A stretch of 64,000 nucleotides of DNA, from NCBI GenBank assembly GCA_031002005.1, contig CM061920.1, positions 111,032,095-111,096,094 of the forward strand. Direction: 5' to 3'. This document shows, in pieces, positions 25,601 through 38,074 of the stretch. Position 1 is the first letter of the stretch. Every line of letters begins with the position of its first letter. The position numbers were made by a program, and so were the translations under genes. The notes below the pieces were generated by a model, which was not told the DNA's origin, made no database searches, and saw only the letters and a program-made list of their open reading frames with translations. This DNA is from Vandiemenella viatica. Its lineage: Eukaryota > Arthropoda > Insecta > Orthoptera > Morabidae.

Positions 25601-26287
25601 TAAAGCACAGAAAAAAAACAAAATGATACAAATCTGACAAGTTCCACCAGGCCCTTTTTCAATTCAGTACAATTTAATAAGTCGATACATCCTTGTAGCA
25701 GCCACCTAAATTTCAGTCATCAGTGGCCACTAAATCTCTTTAAATCCTGTCTTCCTTTTTAAAAGCCTCAGTTTCCTTGAATTACAGTTTGTCTTTTCCT
25801 TCCCATTCTGTTTTCAGATAACTCATCCTACACACTCTTTCTTCTCATGAAATGCAATAGTCCACATTGTACCACACACAAACAAAGGAGAACTATCATT
25901 TGTCTAGCATTCACTGCTATAATGTTCAGATGAGCAACATATTGACAAACATTCTCAGACATGAGCAACTGATACCCTTGGAAATAAAAGGCAGAGAATT
26001 GTAGAAAAATTCACCATCAATAATTCACCACTCATTGCTTAAATTAATTGACATAAAACAGAAAAGACTGTCAGTAATATTACAGTCAAAAGGAATGAAA
26101 ATTGCCGTTTTAGTTAAAAATATAATAAAATAATAAAAATTTAATTTCAAGGTCTATTTCCTCTTTAAGGATTTAACACAAGATTAAAAATACCAAATAT
26201 TCATCAACTTGTTTAAATTTCAGCCCTGAGAGAACTGCACTCTTGCACAGAGGGTTAAGCATGAAACAGGAGAAAGGGAGATCACCA

Positions 26288-26637
26288 CTAGGCAAGGTGT
26301 GGGGGTGGAGGCACAGCAAGGATGCCATGTAGAGCTGACGATGTTTTGAGCAGACGTTTCAACATGCCACTGGAGCCACGGTGCTGTAGACTCTTGTGTG
26401 TCGTTAAGCTGTTCTTGGTGCGGTAACGACGCTGGCAGAACTCGCACACATACAATGTATCTGAGCGTTCGTGCTTATCCTGAAAGTGTCGCTTGAGGGA
26501 ATAGTAGCAGGAAAAGGTTCGCCGGCAATAAGGACACTCCTGTGGCTCGTTGATTCCACCAGCTGTGGGAGGAGGAATGCGAAACTGCTGCACCTGTGTA
26601 CTGGTACCGGCACTGCCTCCGTTACTGCCACCACCAC
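26288..26637 (-). CDS. br: Broad alternative terminal exon Z2
   Basis: The acceptor is GCATTGCAG (AG at 26639-26638). The exon encodes 115 residues plus stop, the longest of the five. A Gly/Ser-rich lead is followed by a Gln/Pro segment, then finger 1 (CPYCRRTFSC-YYSLKRHFQDKH) and finger 2 (CEFCQRRYRT-KNSLTTHKSLQH). The downstream GSSGMLKRLLKT stretch is conserved in the Broad Z2 isoform, and a Pro-rich end follows. In Drosophila, Z2 supplies the br function, needed for appendage and wing disc morphogenesis; that role here is inferred. It is the last recognisable coding exon of the locus in the direction of transcription. AATAAA on the minus strand at 25431-25426 is one of several possible poly(A) signals further down. 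Confidence 0.96.
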
Positions 26638-28539
26638 CTGCAATGCACCAGCTACGTTTCAATCCGCTTGTAACAACTGGCGGGCAAATTACAGAACATA
26701 GCTTTACTATATTGTCTTTTTATGATTAAAGCAACTTGCATACCTCTCAAAATTGTGAAACTGGACAGAAGCCAATCATCATGTATGCAGAAAGACTCTC
26801 TCATCAGATGATGTCCAACAAAATGAAAATGGCCCATAAAAATTTTAACCTGGTGCACTAGGTAATACTCTAAGAATGACATAAGATCTAATTGTGGCTT
26901 TCAAATCAGTTTTTGAATTTTGCATTTTTTTAAGTAAAATAAATTGTTATCAGTTACTATGAAATAAATACCTGTATTCCATACTAAAGCAATTTTATTG
27001 GAATACCCAGAAACTATGGAAACTTATTATGCGACAATGCAATTTTCATGAGGGAGGGGTATTTAGATCTTCCTGAAAAGTTTCAATTTCCAAGTGCATT
27101 AAAATAGAAAACTAGAACTTCTTCAAAAGCAAGACAGACATTGCTTAAGGCGAAGAATTGAAGAATAAATTTACTAATTGTACACAAATTTTTAATAATG
27201 CTGAATATGTTATACATATCAGAAGTTATGAAATATTCAGTGAAACCAATATTTTTTTAAAAAAAGGATAAACTTAAAATGTTGTCATTTGGAATCCTTA
27301 CCACATCTGATTGATCCTACAGTTAATCCTCTAATGCACATTAGATGATCTCTGGTAGTTACATTTGATTAGCGAACTTAATTGGGAAGGGTAAAGCAGT
27401 TTTAATACCTCTTTCCAAACTAACTTTCTATTAATTACTGAAGAAGCAAATTTAAAATAACCGTGAACCCTTTACATATCAAATGTGAGTACCTCCATAT
27501 AAATGGGTTGATAAAGTTTAATGTAAGATGGGGCACGTCATAAATTAAGTTATGAGAAAATCATAGTCAGGAAGTCTTTTATTATAGCAATTAGAAGAAA
27601 ATACAGGGAATTTTGTATCTACTAAAATGATAGCACCATGCTGTTCTTTCGGCCTCTAACTTTTTCAGATTTTATCTTTGAAATAATATATTTATTATAA
27701 CTTCACGTATAGCAATAGTACTATCATAACAATGAGGTACTCCTTATAGAGCAGCAGAATGAAAACTTACGAGTCTTCTTACAGCTAACGCATGACCCAT
27801 TACAATTTTAAGAATATTATGAGATGGGACAAAGAAAATGTAATAATGCGAGTAGGTACTACATCTGTAATGCACAATATTAAAACAAGCTCCTTGCTTA
27901 CATGCACTACAAAATAATGTAAAAATTAAAAGTTTAAAGCTATTTTTTCCAACACATTCACATTCAGAGAACACTTGGAAACTTAATACTTGGAAAAGGC
28001 TATGTTAATAAGATACAAGAGGTAGGAAATTGTTAGCAGACAAGAAGTCCACATACATCATGATACACAAAACAGAATATAAAAGTACAAAATTCAGAGC
28101 ATAGCAACTACTTCTCCCTACGAGCTGATAATTTAGCTATGCATTAATGTCTATATTCTTCAGTAAAGAGAAAAATGCCAGCCAGCAGTAAATGGTAATA
28201 AGCCTTTTGTAACAGAGCCTTTTTGAAGTAACAAGAGACAGTGTGGGCAAGAAACTGGCAACATTAAACTGATGATATAGTACAAAACTGAAATAATTTT
28301 GTGGGAATCAAAATAAAAACTTATTATCTCTTAGATTATACAATAATCTCTACCAACAGACAACTCTTACAGAACTCTGAAGGTTACACAATACCACAAA
28401 ACTAAAATAGAGACTTCTCATCTGCTATCAAGGAAGGGGTAAAAAGAGAGAGAGAATATATTTTTCTTTAACCAAGATACCTTTAGTGAGTGATTAAAGT
28501 GTTTGCAAATTAAGAGTGCGGGAGGGCCCGTCTCTTTCA
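26638..28539 (-). other. 1.9-kb intron between Z3 and Z2
   Basis: AT-rich, no repeat family or coding block recognised. It must also contain the Z3 3' UTR. Confidence 0.55.
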
Positions 28540-28757
28540 CTAATAGAACTTTATGTCGGCTTCTCCTGGCCTTGTTTTGTGGTAGGTGTAGATGTGAGTC
28601 ATGAGACTGTTGCGTGAGCAATACACTCGTTCGCAGATCACACATCGGTATTCTTCTTGGCGCTCGGCGTGCTTGTCTGCCACATGTCGTTTCAAGCTTG
28701 CTTTAGAGCACAGCACTTTACCACACCGCTGGCAAGGGAAAACTTTCTTGACCGAGC
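28540..28757 (-). CDS. br: Broad alternative terminal exon Z3
   Basis: The acceptor TTTTTGCAG (AG at 28759-28758) is strong. The exon encodes 71 residues plus stop, the shortest of the set. Finger 1 is CQRCGKVLCS-KASLKRHVADKH and finger 2 is CVICERVYCS-RNSLMTHIYTYH, separated by AERQEEYR. These are the hallmark residues of Broad Z3, the isoform tied to the 2Bc function in Drosophila. A short acidic tail ending GEADIKFY closes the protein. No consensus AATAAA was confirmed close to the stop; the 3' end of this mRNA is unresolved. Z3 and Z2 are only 1.9 kb apart. Confidence 0.95.
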
Positions 28758-29437
28758 CTGCAAAAACATAACACATAAAAGAAAGATGCGAGGAAGCGTG
28801 AGCTAGGGATATTAAAAAAAAAGCTCTCTGCTTGAGAAAATAAAAACAAACATAAAAAGCAGATCAAGATAATTATTAACAATGAGCAGATGCACAGGCA
28901 GAGTGCACAAAAAACCAAAGAGGAATGAACTTCATAAATAATTAAGAAGGATTATTACTTTCAAAGGAAGAGTTGCTGAGTTATTGAAACACATCACCGA
29001 TGACTCATTCACTGAACCAACAAAGGAATTTAACAGTGACAATGTGAGTTGCACCATCAATTGTTACAATCACCTATCCTAATGGTCTCAGATATAAAAC
29101 AGAAGAATTGTAAATTGGTTACTTTCCTCTGACCTAAATATAAAATACCACTGTAGTTCAAAATGGGCTAGATGTAATATGTAATGCATTTATTAGATAG
29201 TGATGTTTACTACGCTCAATCACTCATTTTCTTTTCCCCCATATGCCTTTTTGCTTTCCCAAGTGATATTTTTGCTCAAAAAATTATTGCTGCCAGAGAA
29301 ACCACAGAAAATAACTGAAGAAAGAATATTACCAGAAGAAGAAAACCACTGCCAAAAAAGAACAAGGAATTGGAAAAGCCAGGAAAAGTACCTGGAAAAT
29401 ATTCTGAGGCGTAGACACATTTTTTTTTATTTTTTTT

Positions 29438-29551
29438 ACAGTAATATTCGGAGGTAGTCAATGGCTCAAAAGCAATCTACTGCTAACCCACACAACAGTA
29501 ATATTCGGAGGTAGTCAATGGCTCAAAAGCAATCTACTGCTAACCCACACA
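29438..29551. repeat. Tandem duplication, 2 x 57 bp
   Basis: ACAGTAATATTCGGAGGTAG starts each unit, at 29438 and 29495; the copies appear identical and a partial third begins at 29552. It lies in the Z4-Z3 intron just upstream of Z3. Confidence 0.95.
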
Positions 29552-30930
29552 ACAGTAATGTGAAACACAAACTCATGAAAGAAAAACTATAGTTAAAGCA
29601 TGCACACTGACATATTTGGTGACTATCTTTGATTACAAATATTCTGCATGTGTAAAAATATTTTCCACATTTTTCCATTCCAATTATTTAAACCTACAGA
29701 TGTAGTCCATTATATGATGCATTAATCAGTAATATAGTCTAAGCTTAGTTTGAATTTATTGAAACTAGGAATAAAGTGAAGCAACGGGTAATGTTAAAAG
29801 GATTCATTTTATTTCAAAGTTTCATTCAGCTTTTTGTCTAATAGAAAGAGAGATTATAACCATCTTCCGGAAGTCCTTATATATTATGGTGCAATACACA
29901 GGGAATCTATCAACAAATAAAAGAGACCGCTTTATCAATAAAACACTAGGAACATACTGGTACAGGGTAGGAAAGCGGAAAACTCAAAGTTATCCACAGC
30001 ATACAAAAAAAGTATTCAAAACATGCAAGGAAGACTACAAGGAATAACAGTACAAGCTTTCAAGCTATTAATGCACTAATGTTTCCTTTATTAAACACAC
30101 AAAAGTTTATTCACTGTCACAGGTATTAAGTATAGCCCATCTTATAATATTCTGAAAACTGCAAGCAGAAAATTTCTGTATGTACCAAGGTGGACGTTTT
30201 GAAACTTCTTTTAAAAGCATGCAGTTGATCGAATTTATTTTTAAATAAAATTTGATTCATTTATTCAAATAAATGTGCTGCTTTTTTCATTTCTGGATAG
30301 TAAGACAAGCCGATTATGTCAAATCAAAAATATACCTTTCATTACTAGTGTTATCAAAAATAATCAAGAAAGGGAAGCCAGTTGCTTTTAGTCTAAACAT
30401 TATCCAAATGTGCATTAAATATGACATTTCCCTTACAAAAATTACTAAGTAAATTTCCCAAAAAACCCACTGATTTTCACACTCAAACTCCCATGACAGC
30501 TTTTTAATGGCAGCCACATTTTTCTTGAGGGAGCAAATAAAATATTTAAATGAATGAAGAAGGAACAATGAAAGAATGACACAAAAATACATTTTATGAG
30601 GATAAGAGTTTATTGCTTTATTCATTGTTTTAATTTCTTTTTAGTCATACAACATGTACACTTCATATATAACTAGAATTTTTAAATAATAATCTGTAGT
30701 TATGAAAAGTTTAGGTTTCATGGAAATCTATGAACCCCCTGTAAACCATATCACCTTGTAAAATAATATAAAAATAAGGTTCTGAAATTGTGTCTTTAAA
30801 TATTTAGTCATTATACTGCATTCCATAACACCAAATGATTTATATGAAGTATTCAAACACTATGATATACGCAATACACCTGCAACCTTCAATTATCAAG
30901 AAAAGCTTTCATTTTAAAACTTCTCGATAG

Positions 30931-30961
<31 letters not shown>

Positions 30962-31552
30962 GATATCAATTTTTATCTTCATACTGTAGGTTTGCCATTT
31001 ACTCTAATTGTAAAAGCCTGTTAATAGTTTAAATTTTCCTGCAAACAACAAAATTCAGTTAAATTAGTTTTCCATTTTAGATCTGGAAGTTTCTCTAACA
31101 CACTTTTATTTTTCGTTGGCTCTTTGGAAAATACACAGGACAGCTCTGTACTAAATATGACAAAAAATAATTATACATATAACACAAACAAAAGCTTCAT
31201 TTATACAGTAAGAAATTGTAATGTGAAATTAGGTCTGAAAGAATATCAATTATTTCTTAATTGATTTAAGTTATCACTTAACAAACAATATTATAAGGAA
31301 ATTATATGGATAAGTCTGCTCGTAGCAGATATTTTTTTATTGTTCAAGCGTAAAGCAAGGTAACTTTTAACATCATAATAATATGATGGATGCAGAGGAA
31401 GGGCACTACTTACCACAGCCAAGAGGTGACACAGAACAGCACACACACATAAATAAATAATTTTCAGTAAAAGTTCTTTTTCAGTAGTTGTGCTACATCA
31501 ATGCATGACTGGGACATTTGAAATATAAAAAGGGCTTGAATGATATGGAGCG

Positions 31553-31745
31553 GAGATGGGCCGAGTGTGATTGGTGAGCAGTAACACTCTGACATCACAT
31601 TCAGGAGGATGCGAGTTTGAATCTCCGTCCGGGCATCCAGATTGAGGTTTTCAATGGTTTCCACAAATCACTCTAAGGTGATTGCCGGGATTTTCTTCCT
31701 GTTCCTAGACCACAGTCATTTCCCACCTGTAATAACCTCAACCAG
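31553..31745 (+). repeat. tRNA-derived SINE, family B copy 1
   Basis: The sequence follows a common arthropod SINE pattern: an A-box region at about 31558-31575 (ATGGGCCGAGTGTGATTGG), GAGCAGTAACACTCTGACAT, then a B box (GAGTTTGAATCTCCG at about 31612), then CATCCAGATTGAGGTTTTC and ATTGCCGGGA. The same body occurs reversed at 53895-54050. Confidence 0.78.
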
Positions 31746-32339
31746 GAGTAAAACCAGAAGCAAAAAAAGAGCAGCAGGAGTGAAAAATTTTGCCTGACAA
31801 GTTAACATAAATGTTCAGGGGTGTGTATGTTCCAACAAAAAAGAGCATAAGGAAAGTAAAACCATTACTTGTGAGAAATTAAGGCAGCAGGACAGCGACG
31901 AACACATTGCAATGTGTTGAGATTCAGTGTGTGAGAATTTTATACCCTTGCTATGAGTCTTATGTTTTTTTTTTTGCATAACTAAGATATCATAGTGAAA
32001 TACTGCAAAATGTGTTTGTCACTGCCCTCCTGGCATCATCTATGATAAGTGATGTGTTTACTTTCCCTATCCTTCCTATTTTTTTGGTACACCTGTACAT
32101 ATTACGGATTGCAAGGGGGGGGGGGAGGAAATATGGTGGTTAAACAGAAAAAAAGTCAAATAGTTACAAGAAAACATCGGGAACTAATTAGTGAAACTGA
32201 ATTATAAATTAGGATAGGGACCATATGGGTATCCATGGCAGTGCCGCGTATCTGGCGATAAATCAAAATAGTAGTAATTTTCAGAGGGCATGAAATAGGC
32301 CAAAGATGTGAAAACAGCCACTTATTTGTGCACGTTACA

Positions 32340-33600
32340 GTGTGTACCTAATATATGTGTCAAGCTGCCCATCCATCATCTAAGGTGAACAGTGGTTCAT
32401 TTCCTTGTTCTAATATATGTATACAAAGGATTTTGATAGGATATTAACTACTGCTTACTACAGTTGAAGGCAGGATGCCACAGAAACACAAACAGACAAG
32501 TACATGCACTGAGAGTTGAAATTTTCGGGTTTATGTCCCTTCATCAACAAAAGAGTGAAGCATCTGCATCATGGTGGCTGACAGCTAACTGGAGTAAAAA
32601 TCAACACAGCAAGGAGTGGGCGTTGACAAGCATAAAGCCAAGCAATGTAAAATTGGAAACTATATCACAGAATCAAATCATGTGTTGGTGGAAGGAGTAT
32701 TGTCAAGTGATTTTTTTTGTACAAATATAAAGAATACAAAACATAAAGAAACTAAAAAATATTACATACTTATTAAAAATCAGCTTTCCTGAGCAGTGGT
32801 CCATGTTATGAAGAAATAGTGGGAGTGGGGATAGGGGTGGAAAAGAAGTAAGATTATTGGGTGTTATCTTAAGTGGAGACTCTGTGCCTATGGTATCCAC
32901 CCTGTATTGGTAGGCCAGTTCCTGTTTCTTACTACAGAGGAGCTGCTGCTGTTTTGGAGGACTTTGATAGCATGAAAGGAGAATAAAGAATTAAAATTGT
33001 TGGTATCTTGCACGATGGCAGGACAAGAGAAGAGATGTTCACAATTTTGAGTGAATACCATTTGTCTGTGGCCATTCATTCTAAGAATGAGCTGCAAAAT
33101 TAATATTCTTGGTATCTTGTGTGGTGGATTTAAAAGATGCTGGGTGATCAGGATTTTGAGTAAATACTGTTTGTCTGTGGGAATTAATTTTAAGAATGAA
33201 CTGCAATGAAGATACAGAAATAAAGGGAAAGTAAACCCTTAACCTATCACAGATGAAAGCATGAAGGTTGTGACGAACACATTTACATAATTAGAGATGG
33301 ACATATTGGATGTTTAAGCAATGACATTGCTAAGGGAATTAAGGAAATACAGGAGAGGGTTATTCCTATTGGTGTAGATGATAAATATATCACGTATGTA
33401 TCTGAACCACACAAGAAGAACGAATGGGCACTTCTTGAGGAAGGACATGCCATGTATCTGGTGATAAAATTGGAAATCAAAATAGAAGCAATTTTTTGAA
33501 AGGATGAAGTGGGTAAGTGATGTGAAAATTGATGTGTGTTGGATGTACACTTTGCATTAGTCTCAGTGTGTATGCATCTCCTTGCCAATGTCCACCTCTC
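32340..33600 (-). repeat. Penelope-like element copy, degenerate
   Basis: A mosaic of pieces of one family. The terminal motif (CATCATCTAAGGTGAACAGTGG) is near 32376, an internal hairpin segment near 32520-32560, the MNGHRQ tail at 32888-33097 and a reverse transcriptase piece at 33311-33600. A second copy of the terminal motif near 33200-33260 suggests two nested or fused copies. Confidence 0.5.
33311..33600 (-). pseudogene. Penelope-like reverse transcriptase fragment
   Basis: Across two minus-strand frames: FQFYHQIHG, then CPFVLLVWFRYIRDIFIIYT and LLYFLNSLSN. In Penelope-like reverse transcriptases an 'FxQxxGxxMGT' block is followed by 'W-x-R-(Y/F)-I-D-D-I-F-x-x-W/Y'. Here the first catalytic Asp is Arg (YIRD), and the region between the two blocks is deleted. 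Dead copy. Confidence 0.55.
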
Positions 33601-34716
33601 AAAATATTATTAAATGTATTTGTGTTTACATGTTTGTTTCACCCAGCCTTAGTATTTATTTTATTTTTATTTATTGCTCTTGTTCCATAGATCATTCCTG
33701 AGGAATGACCTCTGGGATGTGAAACTTGTCATCGTTAATATCTGGGTGCTTGCAGTGCACCTGCCAAGTCGAGTCAACGGTGGCACTACCCACCCTTTTC
33801 TCGAAGCTATTTGGGACCTTTGTGTACCTCAATTTCTTCAGTCGTATTGATGCTACATGTCTCAAATTTCCGTTATACATAGATATCAGCAATCTTCGCA
33901 AACATAATTAAATTCTATTCCATTTCTGTTCTTAGTTCAGATGTTATTCATACACAAATTTCAGTAAGTGGTCATAGAAAGCTGAAATTTGGTACACAGA
34001 TATAATTTTATCCTTATTTTATAAGAAAAATCCAAAACTTATAAATTTCCAAATGTCTACCCCTTACCTATCCCTAATGTGAATTCACTTTCTACCCTGG
34101 TAACTTTATATACCTCAGAATTTCATTGCAGACAGCAAGTTTAACTAATCTGTTAAATTTTACTTCCTTCCTTTCCTTACTTTTGAAGTTAGTCAAATTC
34201 ATTTTTTCTTTCCCGATCACGACACCCCAACATCAAAACTGTATTTCCAATAATCCTAGAAACAAGTAATTTGGTGCACATGTATGGTTTCATTTCTAAA
34301 TCATAAGAAAAGTCTAATATTGATGTTTTTCCCATATTTATTTTATTAAAATCCCAAGCATGAAAAAATCTGGCACATATTTGTGGGTTAATTGCTTTGC
34401 TTTGGATGATGTTATATGCCTGACATTTCTTTCATTCATAGAGATAAGCAAGTTTAACTTACTTCTCACATATTACTTTGTTCCTATGCTTCGTTTGGAA
34501 GATACTCATTATTTACCTATGGTGGTACTTAAACCGGCGGCTATCTGTATTGCTCAGCTACAGTGTACACCCACTGTTTCAGATAGTTGGGCACTATTGG
34601 TAATGTATATTAATGTCTTTAATTCTTAAATATTCTTATTCATCGATTTTCAAATGGAACCATTACAGCTGAGCAATGATTGAGAATAAGCTATCAACTT
34701 ACAAAAAGAAATGGGA

Positions 34717-35247
34717 TCCCACAAAAACAATTTTTGTAAAAATAGGCCCAGATTTGTGCTGGTGTAGAGACAAAAAAGTTATAAGATCTTGTTGTGAGTT
34801 AAGTTTATACTCTGTAGTGTGTATTCACTTCACTTTTTAAAGCAAAATAGTTTTTCTCACTGTTATAGGCCGTTATTTAGAATTAATAAGATTCTGGTGA
34901 CTTGACCATTAAGCATGTCATAATGTTTACTGAAATGGAAGGCAAAATATACATGTTTTACTCCAAGACTTGACAAACCTGAAAAAATGCGAGGGAAATC
35001 ATGGCTTTAATGAATTTGTAAGTTTGATAAAACAACACATTTAAGGTATTTATATAGGTTTACTAAAACATGACCTGCATAATGGCCAAGGCACTAGAAT
35101 ATTTTCATTCTAAATAAACGATCTGTAACATCTAGAGAAACTATTCTGTTTAAGAAAGTGAATACACACTGCTCAGAACAAGATCTCGTAACTTTTTCTT
35201 ATACACTACACAAACATGAGACTTTACAACAATTGTTTTTGTGGGGT
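34717..35247. repeat. Inverted repeat element of about 530 bp (MITE-like)
   Basis: Arms 34717-34830 and 35147-35247 pair over about 100 bases with gaps. The ends read CCCACAAAAACAATT and AATTGTTTTTGTGGGG, the inner ends GTGTGTATTCACTT and AAGTGAATACACAC. The 310-base middle has no coding. I did not find a clear target duplication. Confidence 0.65.
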
Positions 35248-36419
35248 ATACATATACAAGATGAATAATCATAATAAAGTTATTACATGTTACAAAGACA
35301 AATAATAAAATAAAAATTATTTTTACAACTGAATTTTGAAAATGGCATATTTGATATATTTAATTATTTTGCACAAATTCCTGAATGGACTAATAGGAGT
35401 TGCCAATAAGAATTCCTCCGCTTTTCTTTAAATATATTTTTTTATTTACAAACTATTTTATTATTTTACGAAGTTTACTAAACAGACGTGTCACAGAATA
35501 ATTAACTCCTCTTTGTACTAACGACAATGATGTTTGTGTGTTATAAAAATTATTTTTGTTTCTAGCATTGAAATTGCATACCTGTGAAAAATGTATCACA
35601 AAGCACTGCCTTCAACTCAGGTGAATGATGGTGTTTTTATACTATTATAGATCTGTAAGCAAGTTGTATCTGTCGTAAGGTTTCAACCAGTATCATGCAA
35701 AAATTACCGCAGCTAGTTGGATGGTGTTTTCAAATTTTTAAACCTAATGGTCAAGAATAAAATCTGTGGAAATAGCTTATGAATTACGTGTACTGGGGTA
35801 CAGAGCAATAAATTAAATTTATTTAGAATTGGAAGAACTATGCGCCCAGATCACTCTATAATTGAGATGAACACTCCTTCGAAGAAACACTGACAAAATA
35901 TTACACTATAATTGTGCATAGATTCTGTTTTATTTTTTGACTTAGATTATTTAGTTCATCAGTTTTGTACATGTAATAAGACTCTCAAAATGAATAATTC
36001 ATTTTGGAAATGTTATTAGCAATTCACATTTTTTTTTTTATCAACACAAAAGAATTTCCTACTTCATAGCTGGTACTGTCATCTTTAATCATTGTTTTTC
36101 ACAGCAAAGCAAGGTCATTATGACATTTTCAATGATTTGTTCTGTTTAAAAGTGGAAAAATTATATCTATTGACAAACTAATAGTTCCGGAGTATGAAAT
36201 GTAAATCTGTTCTTAAATTTTTTAAAAAAAGTAGTATCTATGGAAAAGAGTAAAATGGTGATTATCTTCAAAGCCCATCAGAAATGAAAGTCTGACAATT
36301 TATTCTCACAGTTGCTTAATCAAATAGAACTGTTATTAAATAAAGCTCAAACCCCTGATTTTGTAATGTGCATTATTTGTTGTAGTTTATATCGTCATAA
36401 AGTTGGAACTTTTTACGTG

Positions 36420-36790
36420 CTACTGAGTCAATGTTGACAGCAATATGGAACAAATGAAATTAAAAATTAAATAGGAATCCTAAAATCTTATGCCACATCA
36501 CATAAATTATAATCCATCATGCCTTTTTCTTTAACAAAGCGTGTTAGTTGGCATTTTGGTCCAGTCTGCATAATAACCTTCCCTAATACTGACTTTTGAT
36601 GGGCGTATTCTTTCATATGCACATTAATACAGTCACTGTACCACGACTGATATTTGACTCATTGCATTAACATAGGTAAGGCTGAAATAATGACATCAGT
36701 AATATGGAACCAGTGAAAAGCAATGAAATTAAAAATAATTCTTAACAAACTTATGTGATACCACGCAAAATTAGTTTTAATCCACAGAAA
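36420..36790. repeat. Imperfect direct repeat, period about 260 bp
   Basis: Segments near 36436 and 36697 share CAGCAATATGGAAC-like starts, then GAAATTAAAAAT and a run ending in TTATG, CAC and TAATCCA. They are diverged, and the origin is unknown. Confidence 0.4.
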
Positions 36791-38074
36791 TTCCCATTTT
36801 AAGGCAGAAATAATTGGACGAATTAACATATCGTTAAAATTATACCATTAACCAAACACAAACAATTTTACTAATCTACAATAATCATCTCTACATATTA
36901 ATATGGACAATTTCTCAGTGGTCCAATAAGGGCGTACCAAGAATTAATTGTTAAATTGGTTTGAAATTTTATATAAAAGTTCTTGAGGCACTAATATTTA
37001 AAAAAATGTACATACAAAATACATACTATGAAGTAAAACAGCTCGAAATTTGGGTAGTTGCATGGAAGTTATTAAGCAAAAAATACATGTAATTAGCTAC
37101 GGCATAGGAATATATCCATACAGCATTACGAAAACTTGCCAGCGATTTTGCAATCGTTGCTGCAGACGCTATAGTTGGCAGCAGAGATGTGTTTAGAAAT
37201 GGCCCCCAATTGTATTGCCAACACTGTCGGTTACGGTAACATTCATGTTTTCTTGTATCTACGGTAAATTTCATTTTGCTCTAATATCCACATTTTATCA
37301 AGGCATTTCCTCAGAGTATGTGTTACAAATTTTGGACTAAAGACATAAATGCTTCTCAGAACGCTCTTAGTGGACTGTTACCTGTAATTTCAATTTCTTA
37401 TATTTCGTATATTATACTGCGTTAAAATATAGGTATGGAAAAAAAAAAAACTTTTGGAAATCAGCATGAAAACCGAATTTAAAGTAATAACTAAAAGGAG
37501 GTAAAGTTTTGAAATAAAATTTACATTTTTTGCTTCTCCATGTTAATATTTGGCTTCAGACTACAAAGGGCAAGCCTTTTTATACACACCAAGATCCATA
37601 CGTGCGAAGCAGTAGACAAATGCTAGAACCTAATAAATTGTATATATGTAAATTAGTATGGAAAGGGAAGATAAAACTCACCCATCATTCACCAAAGTTA
37701 AAGGGAGGATGCCAGCAGAATAAAAACACTCCACAAGCACAAATAAACACAATATATCAGGCTACGGCCTTACTCATGAAAAAGAAAGTGCCTGTGCAAG
37801 GTCAGTCACGTGTAAATATAGTGTTTTTTTTTGTGTGTTTGTGGATTTTATTTACGTTTTCTCTTTTAACTTTGGTGAGTGAAATGTGTATTACATCTTT
37901 CCATTATAAATTAATATATATCACTCAATGGTATTTCTTCCACTCCATTGTAGCTGAAATTACAAATTAGAACAGGGGATTAAACCACCACTTATCTCAG
38001 ATGACAGCAGGTTTGTATGGACATAAAGAAATGAAAATTTCATATTTTTTGAATTAGTATTAATTTATATTGGC

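Larger units (their letters stand above)
15387..26287 (-). other. Transposon-poor AT-rich region below Z2; candidate long 3' UTR and flank
   Basis: About 10.9 kb without a coding block on either strand. The only transposon-like insertion I can see is one old SINE (22316-22640), in contrast to the dense repeats on both sides. It starts with the Z2 stop codon. AATAAA-type hexamers for the minus strand occur at several places, for example 25431-25426. Homopolymer A (16984-17026) and CT/CA microsatellites (17581-17636) lie near its lower part. Read as an unusually long Z2 3' UTR followed by flank, or simply as protected non-coding DNA; the sequence alone does not decide. Confidence 0.35.

Noticed and set aside
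26638..26662. Using the upstream ATG codons of the finger open frames as protein starts
   Set aside because: They lie upstream of strong splice acceptors with shared phase; the fingers are joined to a core exon and do not start locally.
26471..26701. Plus-strand open frame over the Z2 exon
   Set aside because: Shadow of the minus-strand zinc-finger exon.
29438..29551. Short CRISPR-like repeat array
   Set aside because: Only two directly abutting copies without spacers; a simple tandem duplication in a eukaryotic intron.
31555..31630. Possible tRNA gene
   Set aside because: Same reasoning: SINE head with decayed boxes and SINE body following directly.
34360..34629. 89-codon plus-strand open frame
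   Set aside because: No homology recognised, composition typical of chance frames in AT-rich DNA, and no context supporting a gene.
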